Source: Natronococcus pandeyae
Lineage (GTDB): Archaea; Halobacteriota; Halobacteria; Halobacteriales; Natrialbaceae
Direction of reading: 5' to 3'
Assembly: GCF_008122205.1 (NCBI RefSeq)
Contig: NZ_PHNJ01000001.1
Span: 666,916-730,915 of the forward strand
DNA: 64,000 nt
Shown: piece after piece, positions 37,028-45,823 of the stretch
How positions within the stretch are numbered: position 1 is the first letter of the stretch
How the letters are laid out: each line of letters begins with the position of its first letter
Position numbers and translations under genes: made by a program
The notes under the pieces: model-generated
Seen by the model: the letters and a program-made list of their open reading frames with translations, nothing else
What the model was told of the DNA's origin: nothing
Databases searched by the model: none

Positions 37028-37525
37028 ATGAAGGGACAATACGTTTCGCCCTCGGGATCCTCGGCTCTGGGGGAGCACCGATACACCTCCGCGACCGAGG
37101 ACCGCGTCCGTGTGTTACTCGTCGAGAGTGACCCCGACGACGCGCAACTCGTCTGCGAGGCCTTCGGAGACGTTTCGACGGAGACGGCGGTCGACGTGGC
37201 GACGGACGGCGAGGAAGCGCTGGAGTTTCTCGAGCAGCGTGACGAGGCAACCCCGGTTCCAGATCTCGTTCTTCTCAACCTGGAGCTTCCCGGGATGGGC
37301 GGGCTCGAGGTTCTCGAGTCGATTCGAGGGGACGGCGAACTGGTCCATCTGCCGGTGCTCGTTCTGACGGACTCGAACGCCATCGACGACGTCAACGAGA
37401 GTTACGACCGCGCCGCAAACGCCTATCTCACGAAGCCGTCCGACCCCGCCGCGTTCGAGACCATCGCGAACGCGATCGAGCGCTTCTGGTTCGAGCGTGC
37501 GTCGCTCCCCCCGATTCACTCGTAG
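37028..37525 (+). CDS. receiver-domain protein lacking the phospho-acceptor Asp
   Basis: A 165-residue stand-alone receiver (CheY-like) domain after an N-terminal extension of about 25 residues. The acidic pocket is present in 'LLVESDPDDAQ', the switch Thr in 'VLTDSNA' (Thr114) and the Lys in 'AYLTKPSD' (Lys136). The beta3 strand reads 'DLVLLNLELPGMGG': Asn84 replaces the Asp that is normally phosphorylated (codon aac). It is therefore probably a pseudo-receiver acting without phosphotransfer, or one locked in one state. No histidine kinase gene adjoins. Confidence 0.87.
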   Translation: MKGQYVSPSGSSALGEHRYTSATEDRVRVLLVESDPDDAQLVCEAFGDVSTETAVDVATDGEEALEFLEQRDEATPVPDLVLLNLELPGMGGLEVLESIRGDGELVHLPVLVLTDSNAIDDVNESYDRAANAYLTKPSDPAAFETIANAIERFWFERASLPPIHS

Positions 37526-37603
37526 TCATCTCCTCGCTGTCGCGTTCGTTGGGGACTCCCAGCGCCCCGACGATTGATCTGTCCTGCCGTTGGAGAGGGT
37601 GGT

Positions 37604-38326
37604 ATGTCACCGAAGACAGCCTTCGACGTCGACTTCGACGGAACCGTCGCCGTGATCACCGGTGCGAGCGGTGCGCTGGGAAGCGCGGCCGTCGATCGTT
37701 TTCGCGAGGCCGGTGCGACCGTCTGTGCCGTCGACGTGGTCGAACCCGACGACGAGGACAGTTTGCTCGAGCCCGACGACGGAACGCAGTTTTACGAAGC
37801 GGATCTGACCGACGAGGACGACGTCGCGCGGCTCGTCGACGAGGTGATCGACGACCACGGGCGGATCGACCACCTCTGTAACGTCGCCGGCACCTGGCGC
37901 GGCGGCGATCCGATCGAGGAGACCGACCTCGAGGAGTTCGACCTGCTGGTCGACGTCAACCTGAAGACGGCGTTCCTGGCCTCGAAGCACGCGCTGGCAC
38001 ACCTTCAGGAGTCGAACGGATCGATCGTCAGCATCAGCGCTCGCTCGTCGCTCGAGGGGGGTGAGGGTGACGGCCCCTACCGGATCACGAAGGCCGGCAT
38101 TCGGCTGCTGACCGAGACGCTGGCGGAGGAAAACGAGGGCGTCGTCCGGGCGAACTGCGTGATGCCCAGCGTGATCGATACGCCGATGAACCGGGAGATG
38201 ATGCCCGACGCCGATCACGACTCGTGGGTCGATCCGGCCGACATCGCCGACGTGCTGGCGTTTCTCTGTAGCGACGGGGCGACGGTGACCAGCGGCGCGG
38301 CCGTCCCGGTGTACGGCGAAGCGTAG
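37604..38326 (+). CDS. short-chain dehydrogenase/reductase
   Basis: A 240-residue classical SDR. It has the cofactor motif 'VAVITGASGALGSAAV' (residues 15-30), the acidic Asp after beta2 ('VCAVDVVEPDD') favouring NAD(H), 'CNVAGTWRGGD' in place of NNAG, and catalytic Ser145, Tyr159 and Lys163 ('GPYRITKAG'). The start at 37604 is the ATG next to the conserved N-terminus. It lies 88 bp upstream of the liv operon, which has its own promoter. The substrate is unknown. Confidence 0.9.
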   Translation: MSPKTAFDVDFDGTVAVITGASGALGSAAVDRFREAGATVCAVDVVEPDDEDSLLEPDDGTQFYEADLTDEDDVARLVDEVIDDHGRIDHLCNVAGTWRGGDPIEETDLEEFDLLVDVNLKTAFLASKHALAHLQESNGSIVSISARSSLEGGEGDGPYRITKAGIRLLTETLAEENEGVVRANCVMPSVIDTPMNREMMPDADHDSWVDPADIADVLAFLCSDGATVTSGAAVPVYGEA

Positions 38327-38380
38327 CGCCGACACACGTGATCGGTCTTCGAATATCCATTGGTGAGTGCTAGCGTGAAC

Positions 38381-38390
38381 TATTTTAACT
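38381..38390 (+). promoter_or_regulatory. TATA box of the livHMGF operon
   Basis: The element 'tattttaact' is centred about 30 nt upstream of the livH ATG at 38415. Confidence 0.45.
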
Positions 38391-38414
38391 AGGGGCGTAA
38401 TCTCTCAACGTATC

Positions 38415-39560
38415 ATGGGTGTTGGTAACACTGGGGGAAAGATTTCGGACGTCGTCGACGATACGAGGGAACGACTATCGTCACCGTCCAGCCAGGAAAT
38501 TTTCGCACTGCTCATCGTTCTCGGGATCGTCGTCCTCCTGCTCGATCTCGTCCGTCGTCTCGTGATGGGCGAGATGGCAGTGGGACGACTGTGGCGGTAC
38601 ACCTGGAACGGGCTTGTCGACTCGCTGTACATCGCGCTGGCCGCGATTGGACTCTCGATGACGTACAGCATTCTCCGGTTCGCCAATTTCTCGCATGGCG
38701 ACCTGGTTACGACCGGCGCGTTCTCGGGCTGGGCCGTCGCGTGGCTGATCGGCGGCTGGGGCGCCTACAGCGTCGGTGAACTCGTCCTGTTCAGTCCGAC
38801 GGCCGCGGGGCCGACGGGTGGTGGACTCGGCATGGACGTACTGGCTTCGCCCGTCGCGATCCTGGTCGGACTCGTGATGGCCGCGCTGATGACCATCGCG
38901 GTGGCGTTAGCTATCGACCGACTCGTGTACAGACGAATGCGCGACGCGGGCGGGATCGCACTGCTAATCGCGAGCGTCGGCGTTGCGCTCGCACTTCGAT
39001 ACATTATCGGGGTGTTCTGGACCGTCGAGTCCCACTCGGCGACCGCGAGCGCGCCGATCATCACGGACGTTCCCGCGTGGTTCCCAGTCGAGCGGATCAA
39101 CCTGCACGAACTGACGCTGGTCGTCACGGCGGTCGGGTTGATCGTCGGGCTCCACCTCCTGCTTCAGTACACGAAACTGGGGAAGGCGATGCGGGCGATG
39201 GCCGACAACAAGGATCTCGCGTTGATCACCGGGATTCCGACCGAGCGAGTGATCTTCGCGACCTGGACGATCGGTGCGGGACTCGCGGGCGTCGCGGGCT
39301 ACCTCATCGTCCTCGACCGCGGCCAGTTCTCGATCAACATCGGCTGGTTCCTGCTGCTGTTGATTTTCGCCGCGGTGATCCTCGGCGGTATCGGCTCCAT
39401 CTACGGAGCGCTGGTCGGCTCGCTCGTGATCGGCCTCACGATCAACGTCTCGCTCGTGTGGATCCCGGCCGACCTGAACGAAATTGCGGCGTTCACGCTA
39501 ATGATCCTGATACTGATCGTTAAACCGGACGGGCTGCTCGGAGGTGTTGAAACGGCATGA
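38415..39560 (+). CDS. livH: branched-chain amino acid-type ABC permease LivH
   Basis: A 381-residue permease with about 8-9 transmembrane segments. 'LSMTYSILRFANFSHGDLVT' is the LivH signature and 'GKAMRAMADNKDLALITGIP' the ATPase-contact loop. A soluble N-terminal extension of about 35 residues is longer than usual. It overlaps livM by 4 nt (ATGA). The substrate is not defined: family members carry branched-chain amino acids, short amides or urea. Confidence 0.9.
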   Translation: MGVGNTGGKISDVVDDTRERLSSPSSQEIFALLIVLGIVVLLLDLVRRLVMGEMAVGRLWRYTWNGLVDSLYIALAAIGLSMTYSILRFANFSHGDLVTTGAFSGWAVAWLIGGWGAYSVGELVLFSPTAAGPTGGGLGMDVLASPVAILVGLVMAALMTIAVALAIDRLVYRRMRDAGGIALLIASVGVALALRYIIGVFWTVESHSATASAPIITDVPAWFPVERINLHELTLVVTAVGLIVGLHLLLQYTKLGKAMRAMADNKDLALITGIPTERVIFATWTIGAGLAGVAGYLIVLDRGQFSINIGWFLLLLIFAAVILGGIGSIYGALVGSLVIGLTINVSLVWIPADLNEIAAFTLMILILIVKPDGLLGGVETA

Positions 39561-40975
39561 GTGGAGCTGATCCCGAAGGCGATCCTGGGACGGACACGGC
39601 GGACGTACCCGGAGAAGACGACGAGGAGTCGGCGATGATCCGACCGAAGTGGGGATCCGACCTCTTCCTCATCGCGAAGGTCGTACTCGCGACGTACGCC
39701 CTCTTTTTCGTGGTGGGCGTGCTGTCCGGCGCGGGAGTCAACGCGACGGTCGGAACGATCCAGTCGATCACGTTCTGGGCCGCGCTGTTCGCCCTCGGCG
39801 CGCTGGCGCTCAACCTCCACTGGGGATACACCGGCATGTTCAACATCGGCATCGCCGGCTTCATGGCGATCGGCGCCTACACGATGTCGATCGCGATCGC
39901 CTCGCCGGACGGCACCCCCGCCGGCTTCGGACTGCCGATCCCGATCGGGATTCTGCTAGGAACAATTGCCGCCGGTATCGCCGGCCTCGTCCTGGTGATC
40001 CCGACGCTGCGGGTGCGCGCCGACTACTTCGCCATCGTCACGCTCGGGTTCTCGGAGATCGTCCGCCTGTCGGTGCAGTCCCGAAGCCTCCGGCAAATCG
40101 GCGACACCGGTTACGGGACCGGCGGCGGACAGGGGATCAGGGCGACGCCAGTCGACAGCGTCGTTCCCTGGCTCTTCGACCAGCCGATCGTTGGCGACGT
40201 CGGCGGCGTCATCCTGGCGGCCGGCGAGGCCGTCGGTATCGCGTCATCGGTGACGATGCGAGGCATGTACACGTTCATCCTGATTCTGTTCGTGGTCGCG
40301 TTCTACGTGTTGCTGACGCGAATCGCATACTCCCCCTTCGGACGCGTTCTGAAGGCCATTCGAGAGGACGAACTGGCAGCGAAGTCGCTCGGCAAGCGAA
40401 CCGATCGTGCCAAAATCGCGGCGTTCGCAGTGGGCTGTGCACTGATGGGGCTCGTGGGAACGCTGTGGATGGGGAGTCGCACTCACATCAGCCCGGACCA
40501 CTTCATGCCGCTGATCACGTTCTACGTCTTCGTCGCGCTGATCGTCGGCGGCGCGGGCTCGAACACCGGCAGCGTCATCGGCGGCTTCGCGTTCGCCGCG
40601 TTCATCTTCGAGGGACCGCGGTTCGTCCGGACGATGGTTCGTGCGAACCTCGGCGCCGACTTCCCGCGAACCGCCTACGGCGCGTTCGCGGAGTTCGGTG
40701 CCGGCGATCCGACGGCGCTCATCGGCTACGTGCTGTACCAGCAGGCCGACGAGGTGAGATACATCATCCTGGGCGTCGTACTCATCGTGTTGATGATCAA
40801 GCGTCCAGACGGCCTGCTCGGCCACCGCAAGGAGATCTCGGCCGGGGTCGATCTGAGCCGGCAGGGGACGGTCGCGGACGGCGGCCGGCCGGCTGGCGGA
40901 AGAACCGATGCCTCGAGTCCGGCGAACGGAGCGGACGAGACGGCTGCGAAAGATGGAGGTGATCGCGATGAGTGA
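39557..40975 (+). CDS. livM: branched-chain amino acid-type ABC permease LivM
   Basis: A 472-residue permease with about 10 hydrophobic segments. 'ALNLHWGYTGMFNIGIAGFM' and 'GRVLKAIREDELAAKSLGKR' are the conserved LivM motifs. It has an acidic N-terminal tail of about 30 residues and a hydrophilic C-terminal tail of about 50 residues not found in bacterial LivM. The end of the gene contains the ribosome-binding sequence of livG and overlaps it by 8 nt. Confidence 0.9.
   Translation: MSGADPEGDPGTDTADVPGEDDEESAMIRPKWGSDLFLIAKVVLATYALFFVVGVLSGAGVNATVGTIQSITFWAALFALGALALNLHWGYTGMFNIGIAGFMAIGAYTMSIAIASPDGTPAGFGLPIPIGILLGTIAAGIAGLVLVIPTLRVRADYFAIVTLGFSEIVRLSVQSRSLRQIGDTGYGTGGGQGIRATPVDSVVPWLFDQPIVGDVGGVILAAGEAVGIASSVTMRGMYTFILILFVVAFYVLLTRIAYSPFGRVLKAIREDELAAKSLGKRTDRAKIAAFAVGCALMGLVGTLWMGSRTHISPDHFMPLITFYVFVALIVGGAGSNTGSVIGGFAFAAFIFEGPRFVRTMVRANLGADFPRTAYGAFAEFGAGDPTALIGYVLYQQADEVRYIILGVVLIVLMIKRPDGLLGHRKEISAGVDLSRQGTVADGGRPAGGRTDASSPANGADETAAKDGGDRDE
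40955..40964 (+). promoter_or_regulatory. strong Shine-Dalgarno sequence of livG
   Basis: 'ggaggtgatc' lies 3 nt before the ATG at 40968 and is complementary to the 16S rRNA 3' end. It decides the livG start over the ATG at 40953. Internal operon genes in haloarchaea use such sites while first genes are usually leaderless. Confidence 0.6.
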
Positions 40976-41825
40976 CGTCGAACCCGAGGTTGCCGACGCG
41001 GACGCGGTGGAACGCGCCGAGAGCGACGCGGACGAAACGGCGAGTCGCGCGGTCGAGAACCCGATCCTGGAAGTCGAGGACCTGGAGAAGCGCTTCGGCG
41101 GGATCGTCGCAGTCGACGGCGCGAGTTTTGCGGTCGAACAGGGGTCGATCACCGGGCTGATCGGACCGAACGGCGCGGGCAAGTCGACGACGTTTAACTG
41201 CATCACCGGCGTCCACCAGCCGAGCGGGGGGCGGGTGGTCTTCGACGACGAGGATATCACCGGCGACGAACCGCACCAGGTCGCCAACCGCGGGCTCGTG
41301 CGAACGTTCCAGATCGCCCGAGAACTCCCCGAGATGACCGTCCTCGAGAACATGATGCTCGCGCCGAAGAACCAGATCGGCGAGTCGCTGTGGCGGTCGG
41401 TGCTCCCGTACTTCCGCGACGAGGTGATCGAACAGGAAGAAGAGCTGCGCGAGCGAGCCTGGGAGACTCTCGAGTTCTTCGAGATCGACCACCTGGCCGA
41501 GGAGTACGCGGAGAACCTCTCGGGCGGCCAGCGAAAGCTGCTCGAACTCGCCAGGGCACTGCAGACGGAGCCGGAGATGCTGATGCTCGACGAACCGATG
41601 GCGGGCGTCAATCCGACGCTCGAGCGAAAGCTGCTGGATCACATCCACGAGTTGCGCGAGCAGGGATACACCTTCCTCATCGTCGAACACGACATGGACG
41701 TCATCATGAACAACTGCGAACGCGTTATCGTCATGCACCAGGGAGCTGTCCTCGATAGGGGAACGCCGGCGGAGATCAAGGCGAACGAACAGGTGATCGA
41801 GGCGTACCTTGGGGGTGAGGTCTGA
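40968..41825 (+). CDS. livG: branched-chain amino acid-type ABC ATPase LivG
   Basis: A 285-residue ATPase. An acidic N-terminal extension of about 35 residues precedes 'ILEVEDLEKRFGGIVAVDGA'. Walker A is 'GPNGAGKSTTFNCITG', the signature 'LSGGQRKLLELARAL', Walker B 'LMLDEPMAGV' and the switch 'IVEHDMD'. The stop TGA shares a base with the livF ATG. Confidence 0.92.
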   Translation: MSDVEPEVADADAVERAESDADETASRAVENPILEVEDLEKRFGGIVAVDGASFAVEQGSITGLIGPNGAGKSTTFNCITGVHQPSGGRVVFDDEDITGDEPHQVANRGLVRTFQIARELPEMTVLENMMLAPKNQIGESLWRSVLPYFRDEVIEQEEELRERAWETLEFFEIDHLAEEYAENLSGGQRKLLELARALQTEPEMLMLDEPMAGVNPTLERKLLDHIHELREQGYTFLIVEHDMDVIMNNCERVIVMHQGAVLDRGTPAEIKANEQVIEAYLGGEV

Positions 41826-42529
41826 TGGCGCTGCTCGAGGTAGCCGGGCTGGACGCCGGCTACGGCGACCTCCAGATCATCGAGGACGTCGACCTCACGG
41901 TCGACGCCGGCGAGTACGTCACCATCGTCGGTCCGAACGGAGCCGGCAAGTCGACGGTGATGAAATCGGTCTTCGGCCTCACCAACCACATGGGCGGCTC
42001 GATCACGTTCTCGGACGAAGAGGTCAGCGGCTACCGCCCGGAGGACATCATCACGACGGGCATCGGCTACGTCCCGCAGAACGACAACATCTTCCCGTCA
42101 CTGTCGGTGATCGAAAACCTCGAGATGGGGGCGTACATCCTGGACGAGGTCCCGCAGGACCGCCTCGAGCGGATCTTCGACCGGTTCCCGATTCTCGAGG
42201 AGCGGCGCGGTCAGACCGCCGGCGACCTGAGCGGCGGGCAACGCCAGATGCTGGCGATGGGACGGGCGCTGATGCTCGACCCTGACCTCCTCCTGCTCGA
42301 CGAGCCGAGCGCCGGACTCGCTCCCGACCTCGTCGACGAGATGTTCGACCGAATCGATCGAATCAACGAGGACGGCACCAGCGTCCTGCTGGTCGAACAG
42401 AACGCGAAAGAAGCGCTCCGGCGATGCGATCGGGGCTACGTGCTGGTCCAGGGGCAGAACCGCTACGTCGACAGCGGCGACGCGTTGCTCCAGAACGAGC
42501 AGGTGCGACAGGACTTCCTGGGCGGCTGA
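41825..42529 (+). CDS. livF: branched-chain amino acid-type ABC ATPase LivF
   Basis: A 234-residue ATPase with Walker A 'GPNGAGKSTVMKSVFG', 'GYVPQNDNIFPSLSVIENL', signature 'LSGGQRQMLAMGRAL', Walker B 'LLLLDEPSAGL' and 'LVEQNAKEAL'. It is last of livHMGF. The binding-protein gene lies convergently 187 bp downstream; nothing else is recognised in that gap. Confidence 0.92.
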   Translation: MALLEVAGLDAGYGDLQIIEDVDLTVDAGEYVTIVGPNGAGKSTVMKSVFGLTNHMGGSITFSDEEVSGYRPEDIITTGIGYVPQNDNIFPSLSVIENLEMGAYILDEVPQDRLERIFDRFPILEERRGQTAGDLSGGQRQMLAMGRALMLDPDLLLLDEPSAGLAPDLVDEMFDRIDRINEDGTSVLLVEQNAKEALRRCDRGYVLVQGQNRYVDSGDALLQNEQVRQDFLGG

Positions 42530-42716
42530 ACCCTCGGCCGGGAAATCGTCTTTCGTGCGATCGGGTTCGGCTTCTTCCGAATACGTTCATGGATCGCTCG
42601 AGCGGTCGGTACAGCAGACGAGGGCGCGTCGTTGAGTGACAACACTGCCGGAGCGATCGACGTAGCCGTAGCTCGGGCTGTCGACGTGCGCCAAAAGAAA
42701 GCGGTTGTCGGTCGAT

Positions 42717-43961
42717 TCAGGCCTCGTACTCGATCGTCTCGTCGATGTCGTAGCCATCCTCGTGGTAGCGACCGATGTCGTAGGTGACGGCCACCTGGTC
42801 GCCGCCGTCGTCGAACTCGACGGGCCCGGACGCGCCTCGATACTGGATCTCGTCGCCGTTAGCGGCCATCTCGAGGCCCTCGTCCAGGTTCTCGGGCCCG
42901 ATCTCTTCGCCGTCGGGGTTTGCGACCTCGCGGACGTGTTCGGAGATCGTGGGTCCGTCGACCTCGCCGCCGGCGAGGGTCGCAAGGATGAGCACGGCCG
43001 TCGCGTCGTACGCCTGTGCGTTGAAGACGCCCGGCGAACTGCCGAACTCGTCCTCGTACAGGTCGTTGAAGAAGTCGGCACCCTCACCGCCGGCACCGGG
43101 TGCAGTTCCGATCACGTTCTCCATCGGGTTGTCCACCTGTCCGGGAAGCGCCGGATCGATGAGGCCGTCCGGCACGAGGATCGGCGTGCCGTCGTCGAAG
43201 CCGTCGTAGAAGTCCCGGAAGATGACCTGTCCGCTCTCCGGATAGCCGACGACCATCAGCAGGTCGGGCTCTTCCCCGACCGTGCTCTCGAGTTCGGAGC
43301 TGTAGGAGGGCTGTTCGGGTTCGAACGGAACCTCCTCGACGACCTCGGCACCGCGGTCCTCGCAGCCGGCAACGAAGACGTCGTTCAGACCCTGACCGTA
43401 GTCGTTGTTCAGGAACATCGTGGCGACCGTCTCGGCACCTTCCTGTTCGACGGCGATCTCGGCCATAGCATCCCCCTGCCACTCGTCGCTCGGCGCGGTG
43501 CGCAGCAGGTAGTCACCCGGCATGTCGGTGATGTCGGGGGAGGTACTCGCCGGCGAGATGGCGACGACCTCGTTCGGGAACCAGACGTCCTCCGCGCAGG
43601 TGATCGTCACGTCCGAGGCCGCCGCCCCGGTGACTGCCGGATAGCCGGCGTCCACGAGCGCCTCTGCGCCGGTGACGCCGACGTCCGGGGTGGTTTCGGT
43701 GTCCTCCCGCCGAATGTCGATTTCGAAGTCGACGCCCTCGTTTTCGAGCTGGATCGCCGGCAGTTCTGCCCCGTCGGCGATCGGCGTCCCGAGGTCGCCG
43801 AGGTCTCCGGACTCCGGCTGGAGGACGCCGACCATCGCGTCGGCGTCGCCGTTGCCATTGCCGTTCCCCTCACCGATAGCGTCCAGACAGCCGGCGATAG
43901 AGAGTGCACCAGCCGTACCAATTCCACCCAGTACCCGTCGTCGGTTGAGTTCCCCAACCAT
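42717..43961 (-). CDS. livK: branched-chain amino acid-type substrate-binding lipoprotein
   Basis: A 414-residue type-I periplasmic-binding protein. The start at 43961 gives 'MVGELNRRRVLGGIGTAGAL' followed by the lipobox 'SIAGC', a Tat-like lipoprotein signal, then a Gly/Asn linker. 'AMVGVLQPESGDLGDLG', 'GAAASDVTITCAEDVWFP' and 'TMFLNNDYGQGLNDVFVAGC' fit the LivJ/K family. It is encoded convergently to livHMGF, so it is separately promoted (TATA at 43982-43990) but presumably serves that transporter. Confidence 0.88.
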   Translation of the reverse strand: MVGELNRRRVLGGIGTAGALSIAGCLDAIGEGNGNGNGDADAMVGVLQPESGDLGDLGTPIADGAELPAIQLENEGVDFEIDIRREDTETTPDVGVTGAEALVDAGYPAVTGAAASDVTITCAEDVWFPNEVVAISPASTSPDITDMPGDYLLRTAPSDEWQGDAMAEIAVEQEGAETVATMFLNNDYGQGLNDVFVAGCEDRGAEVVEEVPFEPEQPSYSSELESTVGEEPDLLMVVGYPESGQVIFRDFYDGFDDGTPILVPDGLIDPALPGQVDNPMENVIGTAPGAGGEGADFFNDLYEDEFGSSPGVFNAQAYDATAVLILATLAGGEVDGPTISEHVREVANPDGEEIGPENLDEGLEMAANGDEIQYRGASGPVEFDDGGDQVAVTYDIGRYHEDGYDIDETIEYEA

Positions 43962-43981
43962 GGTACACGATGCCACCTAAC

Positions 43982-43990
43982 AATATAAAG
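43982..43990 (-). promoter_or_regulatory. TATA box of livK
   Basis: The plus-strand 'aatataaag' (minus strand ctttatatt) is centred about 25 nt upstream of the livK ATG. Confidence 0.5.
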
Positions 43991-44278
43991 AGTTTCTGTG
44001 AACTATAACACATATTTCGGCGAGAAAGAAAGTGTGAAACCAGCTATTCGCCGGCCTAAAAGCGTCGCTGGTCGCAACCCATCGCTAACAACCGTTGCTC
44101 GCGATCGAATTCGAATCCATCGATACTCTGATTCGAACGTCTATCTGGGCGTGAGCGCGGTGGCGAAGCCGTTACTAGCCGATAGAAGTGGTTCCGTCGG
44201 CGGCTCGCAGTCGGACAGCACAGCGACAGCGCTCGAGCGGTCATCGCCCGCTGCTACCAAAAAGTGAACGCGAATCGG
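43991..44278. other. gene-free stretch between livK and the SNF transporter
   Basis: It contains no ORF with recognisable protein features and no strong repeat. It holds the livK promoter at one end and the 3' end of the transporter gene at the other. Confidence 0.4.
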
Positions 44279-45673
44279 TTACGTGTTCCCGTCGACCCAC
44301 TCCGCGAACGGCCCCGTGAGGAAGTCGACGTACTCGACGACGCCGAGGTACAGCGAGACGACCAGTACGAGGATGATCGGCACGCGAATCGCCCAGATCC
44401 AGGCCTGACCGAGTCCGTCGAGATCGCCCAGTCCCTTCTCGAGTTCGTTGACGGCGACCTGCGGTGCGATCCAGCCGACGAGGATCGCCAGCATCAGGGC
44501 ACCGAAGACGAGCAGGATCGCGTCCGCGAACAGGTCGAGCAGATCGAGGAAGATCATGTCGTAGGTGACCGGCGCGCCGAGGAGGTAGATGACTCCACCC
44601 ATCCCGAGCGCGGCCTTCCATCGGTCGACACCCTTCTCGTCGATGACGTAGGAGGTGACGACCTCGAGCAGCGAGATCGCACTCGAGAGCGCGGCGATCG
44701 CGACGGTGCCGAAGAACAGCAGTCCCAGCCAGCGGCCGCCCGGAATCGTCGCGAACGCTTCGGTGAGGCTGAAGAAGATCGCACCGGCTCCTTCGGTCCC
44801 TGGATCCGCGCCGGCGGCGAAGATCATGGGGAAGACGACGAGACCGGTGAGGAACGCGATCCCGGTGTCGAAGCCGATGATCAGCGTCGCGTCCTCGGCG
44901 AGGTTGCGGTCCTCACCGAGATAGGAGGCGTACGTGATCATGACACCCATCCCGAGCGAGAGGGTGAAGAACGCCTGTCCGGCGGCAGCGGGGAGGATCT
45001 CGGTCCAGTTTGCGGCGACCACGCCGAAGTCCGGTGACAGGTAGTAGCTGTACGCCTCGCCGGCAGCCGGAAGCGTCGCCGCCCAGACGGCTATTGCGAT
45101 CAGCAGTACGATGATCGCGGGGACCATCAGCTTTACCGCGGTCTCGATCCCGCGGCGGATACCGAGGGCGACGATCCCGACGGTGAGCGCCATGAAGATC
45201 GTGTGGAAGACGAACGCTTCGAGACCCGTCGCGAAGTCGAGGAACATCATGACCGTCTCGGGTTCGCCGGCCTCCGCGGCGGCGTCCTCGTACCCCGCGA
45301 GGTGACCCGCGTAGCTGTCGGTAAAGCCCTCGAGGAAGTACCGAATGAACCAGCCGGCGACGACGCTGTAGTACGAGAGGATGACGAATCCCGTGACGAT
45401 GAAGATTCCACCGACGTACTTCCAGGCGTTACCACCGTACTCCTTCAGCGCCCCCACCGGATTGCGCTCGGTCTTTCGTCCGACGGCGAACTCTGCGAGA
45501 ATTGCTGGAAACCCAACCAGCGCGACGAACAGGAGGTAGACCAGCAGGAACGCTGCCCCACCCCCTTCCCCCGTAACGAACGGGAATCGCCAGATGTTAC
45601 CAAGTCCTACTGCACTCCCAACCGCGGCGAGGATGAACCCTGTCCTCGTGGCCCATGTTTCACGTTGTACCAT
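44279..45673 (-). CDS. SNF-family Na+-dependent symporter
   Basis: A 464-residue LeuT-fold transporter with about 11-12 transmembrane segments. The N-terminal 'WATRTGFILAAVGSAVGLGN' then 'IWRFPFVTGEGGGAAFLLVY' is the Na+-binding TM1 signature; 'FFTLSLGMGVMITYASYL' is TM6-like. Such transporters co-import amino acids or osmolytes with sodium, apt for a halophile. A TATA-like 'catatataac' lies at 45696-45705, about 27 nt upstream of the ATG. Confidence 0.93.
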   Translation of the reverse strand: MVQRETWATRTGFILAAVGSAVGLGNIWRFPFVTGEGGGAAFLLVYLLFVALVGFPAILAEFAVGRKTERNPVGALKEYGGNAWKYVGGIFIVTGFVILSYYSVVAGWFIRYFLEGFTDSYAGHLAGYEDAAAEAGEPETVMMFLDFATGLEAFVFHTIFMALTVGIVALGIRRGIETAVKLMVPAIIVLLIAIAVWAATLPAAGEAYSYYLSPDFGVVAANWTEILPAAAGQAFFTLSLGMGVMITYASYLGEDRNLAEDATLIIGFDTGIAFLTGLVVFPMIFAAGADPGTEGAGAIFFSLTEAFATIPGGRWLGLLFFGTVAIAALSSAISLLEVVTSYVIDEKGVDRWKAALGMGGVIYLLGAPVTYDMIFLDLLDLFADAILLVFGALMLAILVGWIAPQVAVNELEKGLGDLDGLGQAWIWAIRVPIILVLVVSLYLGVVEYVDFLTGPFAEWVDGNT

Positions 45674-45695
45674 AGCTCCCAGTTTAAAAAGCAGT

Positions 45696-45705
45696 CATAT
45701 ATAAC
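45696..45705 (-). promoter_or_regulatory. TATA box of the SNF transporter gene
   Basis: 'catatataac' (minus strand gttatatatg) is centred about 27 nt upstream of the ATG at 45673. Confidence 0.5.
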
Positions 45706-45823
45706 TTTTCGTGGGGTTCCTCTCGGGGGGTAATCAATACTAATCAATTGTGGCGGGTTACGGAATTCTTTTCCTGTTGGTCGTCACACAACGCCGTATG
45801 CAATCGATGGAGGTGTCCTCGGC

